From the NCBI GenBank assembly GCA_002377585.1, contig DFQC01000041.1, positions 1 through 26,814 on the forward strand: 26,814 nt of DNA. The letters run 5' to 3'. The DNA comes from Anaerolineales bacterium UBA3499. Its GTDB lineage: Bacteria > Chloroflexota > Anaerolineae > Anaerolineales > UBA11657. This document shows positions 15,791-23,053 of this stretch, one piece after another. The translations under genes were made by a program, and so were the position numbers. Under the pieces are notes generated by a model, which saw nothing but the letters and a program-made list of their open reading frames with translations, made no database searches and was not told where the DNA came from. Numbering within the stretch: position 1 is the first letter of the stretch; every line of letters begins with the position of its first letter.

Positions 15791-16830
15791 GTTGAAGATT
15801 CTCTAATAGCAGATTTTAGTAAATTGGCTACCCTTAAGGCACCTTGTCCATCAAATAATTGTTGGCCTACACTACTCATATTAGAACGAAGCTGGTAATC
15901 TGATAATAGTAAGTGAACTGAATCGGCTATAGTCGATATTACACTGTTGTTAGAACCATCACAAATAGTATGAAGATAGCCTAACTCAACCAATGATTCC
16001 AACTGTTTTTTTTGATTGCGAGCAACCTCAATTGGAACAGTTGGACAACCAACACAGAGCAATTCGTACAACGTCTGACCGCCCGCCGAAATAGCAAGAT
16101 CCGCTTGCATCATAAGTTCTTGTATTGCATCAGGAGAATGAAACAAATTAATTACATGTCTTGATTTGTCGATAACTTGCCTGACATTATTTTCATTGTT
16201 AGCAAAAGGCCCTATTATTGCATTGATAACAAAATCATCTTGCATGTCATCCAACATGCTCAATATATCTGGCATAAGTTCCAATGAATCTGACCCACCA
16301 AGAACCACAAGTATATTATGAACTGTTGGACGCACAACAAAATTAGATTTGTCCGAGAATTCTTCTCGTAACATCAGATATTGAGGTCCTAACAGAAACA
16401 GAGTATCCATGGGGGTCGGCAAGTAAGACAAATCCTTAGCATTCAAATTGCCATTGACCACCACCTGGCACGGATAGGAATAACCTGCCGTGTCGTCAAT
16501 AACACAAGTCACCAAGTCATTGTTGCTAACCCTAGATATATATTCAGAATTTGCCATATACGAATCCACCACTATAGCGTCACATTCACTTTCAAAAGCT
16601 AAATCAACAGTAAAAGCACTGTCTTGTTCTTTCCACAAATCAGATATTGTTAATTCACACACTTCGAACCCAAAACGTTGTATTCTAGTTATAGCTTCTA
16701 AATAATCGTATGCAAGAAAAACAGATTCTACATCAATAGATTCAAGCGCTTGTGCCAATGATATACATCTCTGTAAATGACCCAACCCAATAGTTGGATC
16801 TGCATCAACTCTAAAAAGTATGTTAGTCAC
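15787..16830 (-). CDS. pseG: PseG-like UDP-aminosugar hydrolase (GT-B fold)
   Basis: 347 residues, GTG start at 16830, 4 bases after the PIG-L stop. The N-terminus carries the PseG signature RVDADPTIGLGHLQRC (7-22); His18 corresponds to the catalytic His of the GxGH motif in PseG. Further family segments: LLGPQYLMLREEF at 145-157, VLGGSD at 175-180 and SAGGQTLYELLCVG at 247-260. PseG removes UDP from UDP-2,4-diacetamido-trideoxy-altrose just before the NeuB-type condensation in pseudaminic acid synthesis. A NeuB-family gene is at 23054. The usual PseB, PseC and PseH partners are not identifiable here by signature, so the substrate may be a different diamino or acylamino sugar. Symbol denotes the family, not proven pseudaminic acid synthesis. 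Confidence 0.85.
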   Translation of the reverse strand: MTNILFRVDADPTIGLGHLQRCISLAQALESIDVESVFLAYDYLEAITRIQRFGFEVCELTISDLWKEQDSAFTVDLAFESECDAIVVDSYMANSEYISRVSNNDLVTCVIDDTAGYSYPCQVVVNGNLNAKDLSYLPTPMDTLFLLGPQYLMLREEFSDKSNFVVRPTVHNILVVLGGSDSLELMPDILSMLDDMQDDFVINAIIGPFANNENNVRQVIDKSRHVINLFHSPDAIQELMMQADLAISAGGQTLYELLCVGCPTVPIEVARNQKKQLESLVELGYLHTICDGSNNSVISTIADSVHLLLSDYQLRSNMSSVGQQLFDGQGALRVANLLKSAIRESST

Positions 16831-16834
16831 AATA

Positions 16835-17527
16835 TTAACGAATAGAACGAATCAACTCAAAAGCCTCAGCATATTCCACTCCTACAACCGAACCCCAATT
16901 ACTTGCAATTGCACGCAAAGCCTCTGGTGACCTTGGATGAGGAAAAGAACGACTTTCACTTTCGTATGTCTGCATAGCTTTAATCTTAACATCTACGGTG
17001 TCAGTAATATCCACAAAGACATTTGGTCTAAATTCAGGTTTGTACATGCTGAAAGACCATTCTGTAGAAGATGGAATTTCAAAAGCATATAAATCACGCA
17101 CTGGACATCCAGACAAGGGTCTTGTGGCCGTCAAAGTAGCACGAAAAACAACACCATGATCAATATTTAAGTCACCTGGATGATGAGTATATATCACTGA
17201 AGGCTCAATCTCTGAAACTAATTTCTCTACAATCTTAACGACATCTAGCATAGGTAATGTATCAAAACGATTATCTGGCAAACCAAAATTATAAACTTGC
17301 TTGGCACCAATCAGATCTGACACTTTCTGACTGTCGCTCACCAATCTCTCCACTTTAGATTGATCAGCTTGATCACGTTCCTGATAACGAGATGTAGCTC
17401 CTTCACCCAATATAGCTATATGTACTTCCCGTCCTTCCTGCACCAAACTTGCTATGGTTCCCCAACAACCAAGTACTTCATCATCTGGATGAGCAGCCAC
17501 TACAAGTATATTGTTATTATTTGACAT
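16835..17527 (-). CDS. PIG-L family (LmbE-like) deacetylase
   Basis: 230 residues from ATG 17527. Zinc-site motifs are complete: AHPDDE at 12-17 and the HHPGDLNIDH segment at 115-124 with His115/His116, Asp119 and His124. PIG-L enzymes hydrolyse N-acetyl groups from GlcNAc-containing substrates or related amides. In a nonulosonate-type locus it could free an amine on the sugar for re-acylation, for example with a formyl group (formyltransferase at 22141) or an acid activated by the ATP-grasp protein (inference). It follows the ATP-grasp gene after an 87-base AT-rich gap, so a new transcript might begin here, and it is followed within 4 bases by the PseG-like gene. Confidence 0.92.
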   Translation of the reverse strand: MSNNNNILVVAAHPDDEVLGCWGTIASLVQEGREVHIAILGEGATSRYQERDQADQSKVERLVSDSQKVSDLIGAKQVYNFGLPDNRFDTLPMLDVVKIVEKLVSEIEPSVIYTHHPGDLNIDHGVVFRATLTATRPLSGCPVRDLYAFEIPSSTEWSFSMYKPEFRPNVFVDITDTVDVKIKAMQTYESESRSFPHPRSPEALRAIASNWGSVVGVEYAEAFELIRSIR

Positions 17528-17575
17528 AATACACCGTTACATTATTCATTATCGATTTTAGTCTAAATATTGTTA

Positions 17576-17588
17576 GTATAAAATATAC
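17576..17588. repeat. 13-base inverted repeat in an AT-rich gap
   Basis: GTATA-AAA-TATAC is a perfect 5+3+5 palindrome in the 87-base gap upstream of the PIG-L gene. On the minus strand it contains TATACT, a 5-of-6 match to a -10 box, but no acceptable -35 box sits upstream. It could be an operator or chance. Confidence 0.25.
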
Positions 17589-17614
17589 CAAATTAAACTT
17601 GATCACTTCTTTTT

Positions 17615-18643
17615 TTATTCATCATTCGCATTTGAGTACAAATGTGGAGACCATCTTGATAAACCCATGTACCCATCACCATAATCAACTACTTCATGCA
17701 AAAACCGATGGAACTTAATGGGTTTATATGGTTGCTGCGGAGAACTTATGTTTATACCAAGAGCATTAAGGATAGACCATTCGGCATCCATAAATCCACA
17801 TGCAGCTCTAGCTGCGACCAAACTTGAAAAACGCGGGTTGACTTCTAACAGACGTGGTCCCTCTCTGGTAAGTCTAAGTTGCACATTAATACTACCCATA
17901 GCACCAATACTCCGCGCAACTTGTATAGCATATTGAGTAACTTCTGGAACTTGATCTAGCTCAGCAAACCACGAACAACCACTATTTATGGGATGAATTT
18001 CACGCTTAAATGCTATAGATTCTTCGAACTCATCACATCTAAAAACACCAACCGAATACTCTCCACCATTATCATCTAGGTAAGCTTGCACGAATGGTTC
18101 ATGCGTATTTTTCAGTGCCTTATCCAAAGAGGCCTGATCTTCGACCTTGCTCACTGAGCGTGAACCACTAGATCTTCTTGGCTTTACGATTACTGGATAT
18201 CCAGTTTGTTGCAATACCTGCTCTATAGCTTCTCTATCATTGCCATCAGCCCACGGAGACAAAATAACTAAGGAATCTAGATGTTCCGCAGTTGCAAGCT
18301 TGTCACTAAAAATACGTAATGTATTCTCTTGTTGACAAATTATAGGTATGGAAATTAGATTGTTGTCTGATCTAACCAAAGTCTGTATTTCCGGATCACT
18401 TGCAGGAATAACACAATCCACGTCCATTGTCTTGCATAAATCAGCTATTGCCTTGATATACTCAGCATCAGAAGCCAAGGGTACCTGATGGTACTCCTGA
18501 ACAAATGCTTGACCATAACATTGAGGTGTAACATCACAACCATATATGTCAAAATCAGTTTCGCTCAATTGAAGTGCCTTGACCAATGATGGCCCCAAGA
18601 TTCCCCCTAGGGCTGTGACTAATACCTTGTATTTCTTTCTCAC
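17615..18643 (-). CDS. ATP-grasp carboxylate-amine ligase
   Basis: 342 residues, GTG start at 18643 in a GTGA overlap with the phosphoesterase gene. N-terminal pre-ATP-grasp domain with VTALGGILGPSL at 9-20; ATP-grasp core with VIVKPRRSSGSRSV at 151-164 (Lys154 expected to bind ATP), GGEYSVGV at 193-200 and the metal-binding LLEVNPRFSS at 265-274. It resembles the carbamoyl-phosphate-synthase/PylC-like group, which activates a carboxylate as acyl phosphate and joins it to an amine. Inferred role: attaching an amino acid or hydroxy acid to an amino sugar, or building such a side group. The neighbouring hydroxyacid dehydrogenase and WbqC genes would fit. Both substrates are unknown. Confidence 0.87.
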   Translation of the reverse strand: MRKKYKVLVTALGGILGPSLVKALQLSETDFDIYGCDVTPQCYGQAFVQEYHQVPLASDAEYIKAIADLCKTMDVDCVIPASDPEIQTLVRSDNNLISIPIICQQENTLRIFSDKLATAEHLDSLVILSPWADGNDREAIEQVLQQTGYPVIVKPRRSSGSRSVSKVEDQASLDKALKNTHEPFVQAYLDDNGGEYSVGVFRCDEFEESIAFKREIHPINSGCSWFAELDQVPEVTQYAIQVARSIGAMGSINVQLRLTREGPRLLEVNPRFSSLVAARAACGFMDAEWSILNALGINISSPQQPYKPIKFHRFLHEVVDYGDGYMGLSRWSPHLYSNANDE

Positions 18644-19332
18644 CTTTCCAATACCTCAACCAAATACTTTATGTTTGGATCATTTACTTTAGCGGACTCT
18701 ATAATACTTTTTGTAGGATACGGAATGTTGTGTAGGCTTACACTTGTAGTGCTCAAATCCAGAATAGCACAGCATGCTAGTCCTGAACAATTTCGTGCCT
18801 GACCTACCGAACCAGGATTAATGATATGTTTGCCATGAACAAATTTGACTAGCGGATAATGAGTGTGTCCTAACAATATTATATCCGCAGGAACATCAGC
18901 AAATCGTTCCCAGTTTTGGTAATCAGGATAAATCCTACCCTGCAGAAAATCCCATGGTGCACCATGATACATTGCAATTTCTACGCCACACCAATTACTT
19001 GAAAATGTCAATGGCAATTCTAGTAAAGGCTCCAATTTGTCATCCGTTACAGTTAACAATGATTTGCTAATAGCAGATCCATACTTATCTTCATAGTGAT
19101 TTGAAGGAACAATTTGTTTCTTATAGCAATCAATTAATACACTATCATGATTTCCTAGCACACCGACAACATTATCTCGTGGATATAAATCCAGACATTC
19201 AGATAGAAAGGGATAATAACCACATAGATCACCTAAAAACGCAAAAGTATCAACTTCAGGCAACAAAAATTCCATAACCGCTTCCATTGCAATATGATTT
19301 CCATGTATATCTGATAACAAGCCTATTTTCAT
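18640..19332 (-). CDS. YfcE/MJ0936-like metallophosphoesterase
   Basis: 230 residues from ATG 19332. Metal-site motifs are all present: SDIHGN at 7-12, GDLCGY at 34-39, GNHD at 60-63, MYHGAP at 121-126, GHTHYP at 155-160 and NPGSVGQ at 172-178. Such enzymes are cytosolic di-metal phosphodiesterases or phosphatases. Being locked into overlaps on both sides (ATGA with the SDR upstream, GTGA with the ATP-grasp gene downstream) argues for a pathway role, for example removing phosphate or a nucleotide from an intermediate. This is unusual for glycan loci, where such a gene is not standard. Substrate not predictable. Confidence 0.9.
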   Translation of the reverse strand: MKIGLLSDIHGNHIAMEAVMEFLLPEVDTFAFLGDLCGYYPFLSECLDLYPRDNVVGVLGNHDSVLIDCYKKQIVPSNHYEDKYGSAISKSLLTVTDDKLEPLLELPLTFSSNWCGVEIAMYHGAPWDFLQGRIYPDYQNWERFADVPADIILLGHTHYPLVKFVHGKHIINPGSVGQARNCSGLACCAILDLSTTSVSLHNIPYPTKSIIESAKVNDPNIKYLVEVLER

Positions 19333-20243
19333 GGCTGTATATCTATTGAGTGCGTCTCGTATATACGCTTCATATGAGTTATTCCCTGCTGTATAGTCAT
19401 AAAACAGTGGTCAAAACGAGCACCTCTCAAACCATCAGTGGGGAATCCACTAACATGCATATCAACATATTCGTGCCTCACTAATTTGGGAGACATAACA
19501 TACTCAATTGCTTTAATTACATAATTTAGACTAATATCTTCTGGATTAATCATCAATGTTGTTCCAATGGTCCTAGTTTCTAGCATTTTCAGCACCGCAC
19601 TAGCAACATCTTCCACGTATACATAATTACGTATCGTCTCACCATTACCAGCTATATGCAATTCATCATCTGCAAGTGCAAATTGCAACCATTTTGATAT
19701 AAGACCATCATGTTGTGGAACGAATCCATATACAAAGCTAGGCCTTACTACCATAAGTCTAAAATGATCGTTTTCTACAAACATACTACACAAAGATTCT
19801 CCATGCATCTTGCTCAGAGTATATGGAGACATAACAAATTGCATTTGCTGACTCTGTTCTAAATAACTTACAAAGAAAGTGGAAAAGTATAGAAAGGTAG
19901 GTGCCGAGCATATTTGTCGAAAGCTCAAAATGTTCCACAAACTGTCAATATTATTTCTATACAATACATACTGATCTTGATTGTCTGATGTTATTGCGCT
20001 CATATCAGCAGCACAATGCACAAACGAATCAAATGTAAGTCCACTATTTAAATCACATAATTGCTCTACACTATTCTTAGATGCTAAATCAACAACCCAA
20101 GTCTCCGAAACAGACGAGTAATCCCAAAACTTGTCCACTGGGTTATTTCTAACTATGGCTATTACCTCATGACCAGCAGTGGCTAAAACTTTTGCGCAAT
20201 ATCTTCCAATCAAACCGCCAGCTCCAGTTAGTAAAACGCGCAT
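19329..20243 (-). CDS. NAD-dependent epimerase/dehydratase (extended SDR)
   Basis: About 304 residues from ATG 20243, 4 bases after the WbqC stop (an upstream TTG at 20258 would overlap that gene). Seen: LLTGAGGLIGRY at 4-15, a FVHCAAD nucleotide-region segment, YFSTFFVS at the active-site strand, SPYTLSKMHGE with the Tyr/Lys pair, and RNYVYVEDVA. The protein is an extended SDR acting on a nucleotide sugar; the Ser-Thr-Phe strand is not the usual Thr-Asp-Glu of RmlB-type 4,6-dehydratases, so I do not call it PseB/LegB. Its partners in the same translational chain are the phosphoesterase and ATP-grasp genes. Possible roles are epimerase, dehydratase or reductase. Confidence 0.87.
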   Translation of the reverse strand: MRVLLTGAGGLIGRYCAKVLATAGHEVIAIVRNNPVDKFWDYSSVSETWVVDLASKNSVEQLCDLNSGLTFDSFVHCAADMSAITSDNQDQYVLYRNNIDSLWNILSFRQICSAPTFLYFSTFFVSYLEQSQQMQFVMSPYTLSKMHGESLCSMFVENDHFRLMVVRPSFVYGFVPQHDGLISKWLQFALADDELHIAGNGETIRNYVYVEDVASAVLKMLETRTIGTTLMINPEDISLNYVIKAIEYVMSPKLVRHEYVDMHVSGFPTDGLRGARFDHCFMTIQQGITHMKRIYETHSIDIQP

Positions 20244-20247
20244 AGTT

Positions 20248-20961
20248 CTATGAGCCAATAATCTTGTCTCTGGTTAAGTTGCCAGACATAAGTACTTCCA
20301 TACTATTAGGACCGCAATTAAACAACAAATCAATAATTGAAAGATGTGACTCGAATTCTCCAAACAGTTGAGAGTATTTAGGATGACAATAATCTTGGAA
20401 AACTACTTTTATATTACTATCTTCGAATTTACTAGCGTCAGCATAATCTCGACCTAATTTCCCGAAAATAAATGTAGACGCATTTAATTTCAAACACATA
20501 TCTAGCACCAAATCAGATTTCTTAGTCAAGATATTAAGATTAGACATTTTGTGATACTCAACCTTGATGCCGAGCATATCCAAAAAAAACTTCATGCAAT
20601 GGTCATTTAAGTCACTGAGATATGTCCAATCACGTTGATAAACATCCTCAAGAAAATCAGCATACAGTGAAAAGAAAGGAGCTTTGCTATAGCATGATAG
20701 TAAAGACTTCCAATGCTTACTCTGCCACGGCTGATTGTCAACTATTTTTGTTTCCTTAATCTTTAAATTTAGATGATCCTTCCTATAAATTGGAACAGTC
20801 AACCAAAAAGCACCATTGGGTCCTTTGATCTTATTTCTATTGTTGAAGTCATTTACCTGATATTGCACATCATCCATATAACAGAATGAGTCTGCGAGAC
20901 TTATCTTATGAAAAAGTCCTATCCATGGCAAATAAGCTGGCTGCTGCGCGGTCAAAATCAT
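20248..20961 (-). CDS. WbqC family protein
   Basis: 237 residues from ATG 20961, with no obvious ribosome site. Seen: AQQPAYLPWIGLFHKI at 5-20, ADSFCYMDDVQY at 23-34, the NRNKIKG segment at 41-47, WLTVPI at 53-58, and a C-terminal DLLFNCG segment at about 211-217. These match the WbqC-like family (PF08889), common in O-antigen, capsule and nonulosonate loci. I know of no settled biochemical role. It lies 88 bases after the DegT aminotransferase gene and just before an extended SDR. The context is consistent with amino-sugar modification, but that is inference. Confidence 0.88.
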   Translation of the reverse strand: MILTAQQPAYLPWIGLFHKISLADSFCYMDDVQYQVNDFNNRNKIKGPNGAFWLTVPIYRKDHLNLKIKETKIVDNQPWQSKHWKSLLSCYSKAPFFSLYADFLEDVYQRDWTYLSDLNDHCMKFFLDMLGIKVEYHKMSNLNILTKKSDLVLDMCLKLNASTFIFGKLGRDYADASKFEDSNIKVVFQDYCHPKYSQLFGEFESHLSIIDLLFNCGPNSMEVLMSGNLTRDKIIGS

Positions 20962-20973
20962 GTTGATCGAAGC

Positions 20974-20988
20974 ACTTTTAGTAAAAGT
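20974..20988. repeat. 15-base perfect inverted repeat upstream of the WbqC gene
   Basis: ACTTTTA-G-TAAAAGT is a perfect palindrome with 7-base arms and one central base. It lies 12 bases upstream of the WbqC ATG, inside the 88-base gap. A one-base centre makes a poor RNA hairpin, and no U-run follows, so a protein operator or chance are likelier than a terminator. Confidence 0.3.
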
Positions 20989-21050
20989 CTAAAGCTCATC
21001 TTCCAATACTAATAACTGTATAGCAGGTAATCGGCGTTTGATCTTGTTTA

Positions 21051-22154
21051 TTATTTGGAATCTATTGTGTCCTTTAAGGCTGTTAGACCATCAACTATCC
21101 TGATTATTTGATCTTCAGATAGTGAAGGAAAAATAGGCACAGACAAAGTGTTGGCTGCGACTAACTCAGCACACGGAAAATCCGAAGGAGACAAGTCTAG
21201 ATAGCGATGAAGAAGTTCCTCGGGTATTATCGGCCGAATACACGTTATGCCTCTGTCTAACATCAGTTTCTCAGCGTTTGCCAGATTTGATCCCAGTTTC
21301 AAAGCAAATCGGTATCCATTAGGCAAGCCAGGGCCCACTGGTGTCTGTCGCACAAAACTATGTTTTTCGCCTAGTGCACTTTCATACCTTCCACTACAAC
21401 TAAGGCGTTTAGCGATAAAATCAGACAAACGATCAAGTTGAGATAGACCTAAGGCTGCTTGAAAATCAGTCATTTGAAAATTGAATCGAGGATAATATTC
21501 TTTCCTTCCATCGTAATTGCAGTAGTCGCGCACACGCTCAACAAGAGTATGATCATCCGAGACTACCATACCTCCATGACCAGTAGTAATCATCTTAGTA
21601 GCAAAAAACGAAAATGTTGCAATATCTCCTAATCGACCGACATTTTCACCTCTATATTTGGCACCTATAGATTGAGCACAATCTTCAATTACTCTGATAC
21701 CCAACTCCTTAAATGCCATTGTGTCAGTTGGCACACCAAATGTATGGGTCAAAACCACAGCACGCGTATTATCAGTAATTTTATTGGATACCATATCCAC
21801 CGTGGGATTAAAGTCAATATCTGATATATCTAGAATTATTGGTGTAGCTCCTACCAAATACACTGCATTAAGCAGCGAAGAACAAGCGTAAGTAGGGACT
21901 AGAACTTCATCTCCATTACCAATTTCGAGAGCTTTGAGAGCCAAGAACAATGCCGCTGAGCCACTCGACACTGCTGCTCCTCTGAGAGGATTTTTCCTAT
22001 TATTGTTAGATAGATATTGACATAATGCATCTTCAAATTTTGATACTAAAGGTCCTTGCGTCAACCACTTAGTACTAATCGCTTCGCTCACTGCCATAGT
22101 ATCTTCAGGCAAAATACTTGGGCAATTGTGGGGAATAACGTTACTCACTACCAA
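21051..22154 (-). CDS. DegT/DnrJ/EryC1/StrS-family PLP aminotransferase
   Basis: About 367 residues. Seen: LTQGPLVSKFEDAL near the N-terminus, AVSSGSAALFLAL (PLP phosphate loop), EDCAQSIGAKY at about 157-167 (Asp contacting the PLP nitrogen) and SFFATKMITTGHGGM with Lys187 as the Schiff-base lysine. These enzymes transfer an amine from glutamate to a keto group on a nucleotide sugar. Typical products are 3-amino or 4-amino sugars. It follows the formyltransferase gene, a pairing seen in N-formylated 4-aminosugar pathways. The start is uncertain: TTG 22154 has GGAG 6 bases upstream; TTG 22166 lacks a site; GTG 22148 is possible. The chosen start overlaps the upstream gene by 14 bases. Confidence 0.92.
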   Translation of the reverse strand: MVVSNVIPHNCPSILPEDTMAVSEAISTKWLTQGPLVSKFEDALCQYLSNNNRKNPLRGAAVSSGSAALFLALKALEIGNGDEVLVPTYACSSLLNAVYLVGATPIILDISDIDFNPTVDMVSNKITDNTRAVVLTHTFGVPTDTMAFKELGIRVIEDCAQSIGAKYRGENVGRLGDIATFSFFATKMITTGHGGMVVSDDHTLVERVRDYCNYDGRKEYYPRFNFQMTDFQAALGLSQLDRLSDFIAKRLSCSGRYESALGEKHSFVRQTPVGPGLPNGYRFALKLGSNLANAEKLMLDRGITCIRPIIPEELLHRYLDLSPSDFPCAELVAANTLSVPIFPSLSEDQIIRIVDGLTALKDTIDSK

Positions 22155-23049
22155 TTGTTTCTCCAATTAGATCGTCAGGCAATTCTCCACCATCCCAGAT
22201 AAAGTCTGTGAGCAATATTGGCTTGCTGCCAGTACCAACGAGAATCCCACTGGAAGAGAGTTCAATAATTTGGCCAGGTTCGCATATTGTATTTGCTCCA
22301 TTCACAAGCCTTGAACGCCAAACCGTCAATTTATAGCCAGAAATAATCGTATAAGCCCCAGGATATGGTCTAGTCAATGCTCTAATAAGATTTTGAATAT
22401 CGGTATCTTCCATAGACCAATCAATTAAACCATCTGACGGTTTTCTAGGAGGATAGTAAGTTGCTTGAGATTCATCTTGTGTTTTCCTTACAATATGACC
22501 GACACCAATATCATTTATAACTTCAATAAGTATCTTTGGAGCTGCTTCAGAGATTTTATAGGTCAGAGATAAAATATCATCTTCCGGTAAAATCGGAACT
22601 CTATCTTGAGCAATTATGTCCCCAGTATCTATCCCGGAATCCAAATAATGCACTGTATAACCCATCCAGTCTTCTCCATTAATTAGTGCCCAATTTTCCG
22701 GATGAACCCCTCGATATTTTGGCAATGGAGCCATATGCAAATTAATAGCACCTAATCTAGCAAGTTTTAATATATTGTCTGGAATAATATTTCTGTATGA
22801 AGAAACAACAAGCAAATCTGGCATGACATCTTCAATAGCTGTGATTACTTCTTCACTTGAGTCAATTCGGTTATGTCTAATTAGTTCAATATTATTACTA
22901 GATGCCAATTCAGCTACAGATGGATACCAGACAATTTCCTGCTTGCGAGGTATATTTGTAACTACCAAATCAGGGATAATTTGGTTGCTGATCATCTCTG
23001 TAAGAGAGTAATATCCATATATATGATTTCCAAAAAAAACTATTTTCAT
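22141..23049 (-). CDS. Sugar N-formyltransferase (methionyl-tRNA formyltransferase-like)
   Basis: About 302 residues from ATG 23049, 4 bases after the NeuB stop; a TTG at 23067 would add six residues and overlap NeuB. The formyltransferase core is clear: INLHMAPLPKYRG at 102-114, with catalytic Asn103 and His105, and SGIDTGDII at 138-146 with catalytic Asp141. A C-terminal domain with LIDWSMEDTD and RPYPGAY resembles the OB-like domain of Fmt and ArnA. It would use N10-formyl-tetrahydrofolate. Since the context is all sugar genes, the acceptor is probably an amino sugar rather than Met-tRNA. Whether it acts on a nucleotide amino sugar from the DegT enzyme or on the nonulosonate precursor is unknown. 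Confidence 0.9.
   Translation of the reverse strand: MKIVFFGNHIYGYYSLTEMISNQIIPDLVVTNIPRKQEIVWYPSVAELASSNNIELIRHNRIDSSEEVITAIEDVMPDLLVVSSYRNIIPDNILKLARLGAINLHMAPLPKYRGVHPENWALINGEDWMGYTVHYLDSGIDTGDIIAQDRVPILPEDDILSLTYKISEAAPKILIEVINDIGVGHIVRKTQDESQATYYPPRKPSDGLIDWSMEDTDIQNLIRALTRPYPGAYTIISGYKLTVWRSRLVNGANTICEPGQIIELSSSGILVGTGSKPILLTDFIWDGGELPDDLIGETIGSE
22161..22164 (-). promoter_or_regulatory. Shine-Dalgarno GGAG deciding the DegT start
   Basis: GGAG on the minus strand lies 6 bases before TTG 22154, inside the end of the formyltransferase gene. It would be part of the coding sequence if translation began at TTG 22166, so the shorter protein is favoured. Confidence 0.45.
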
Positions 23050-23053
23050 TATG

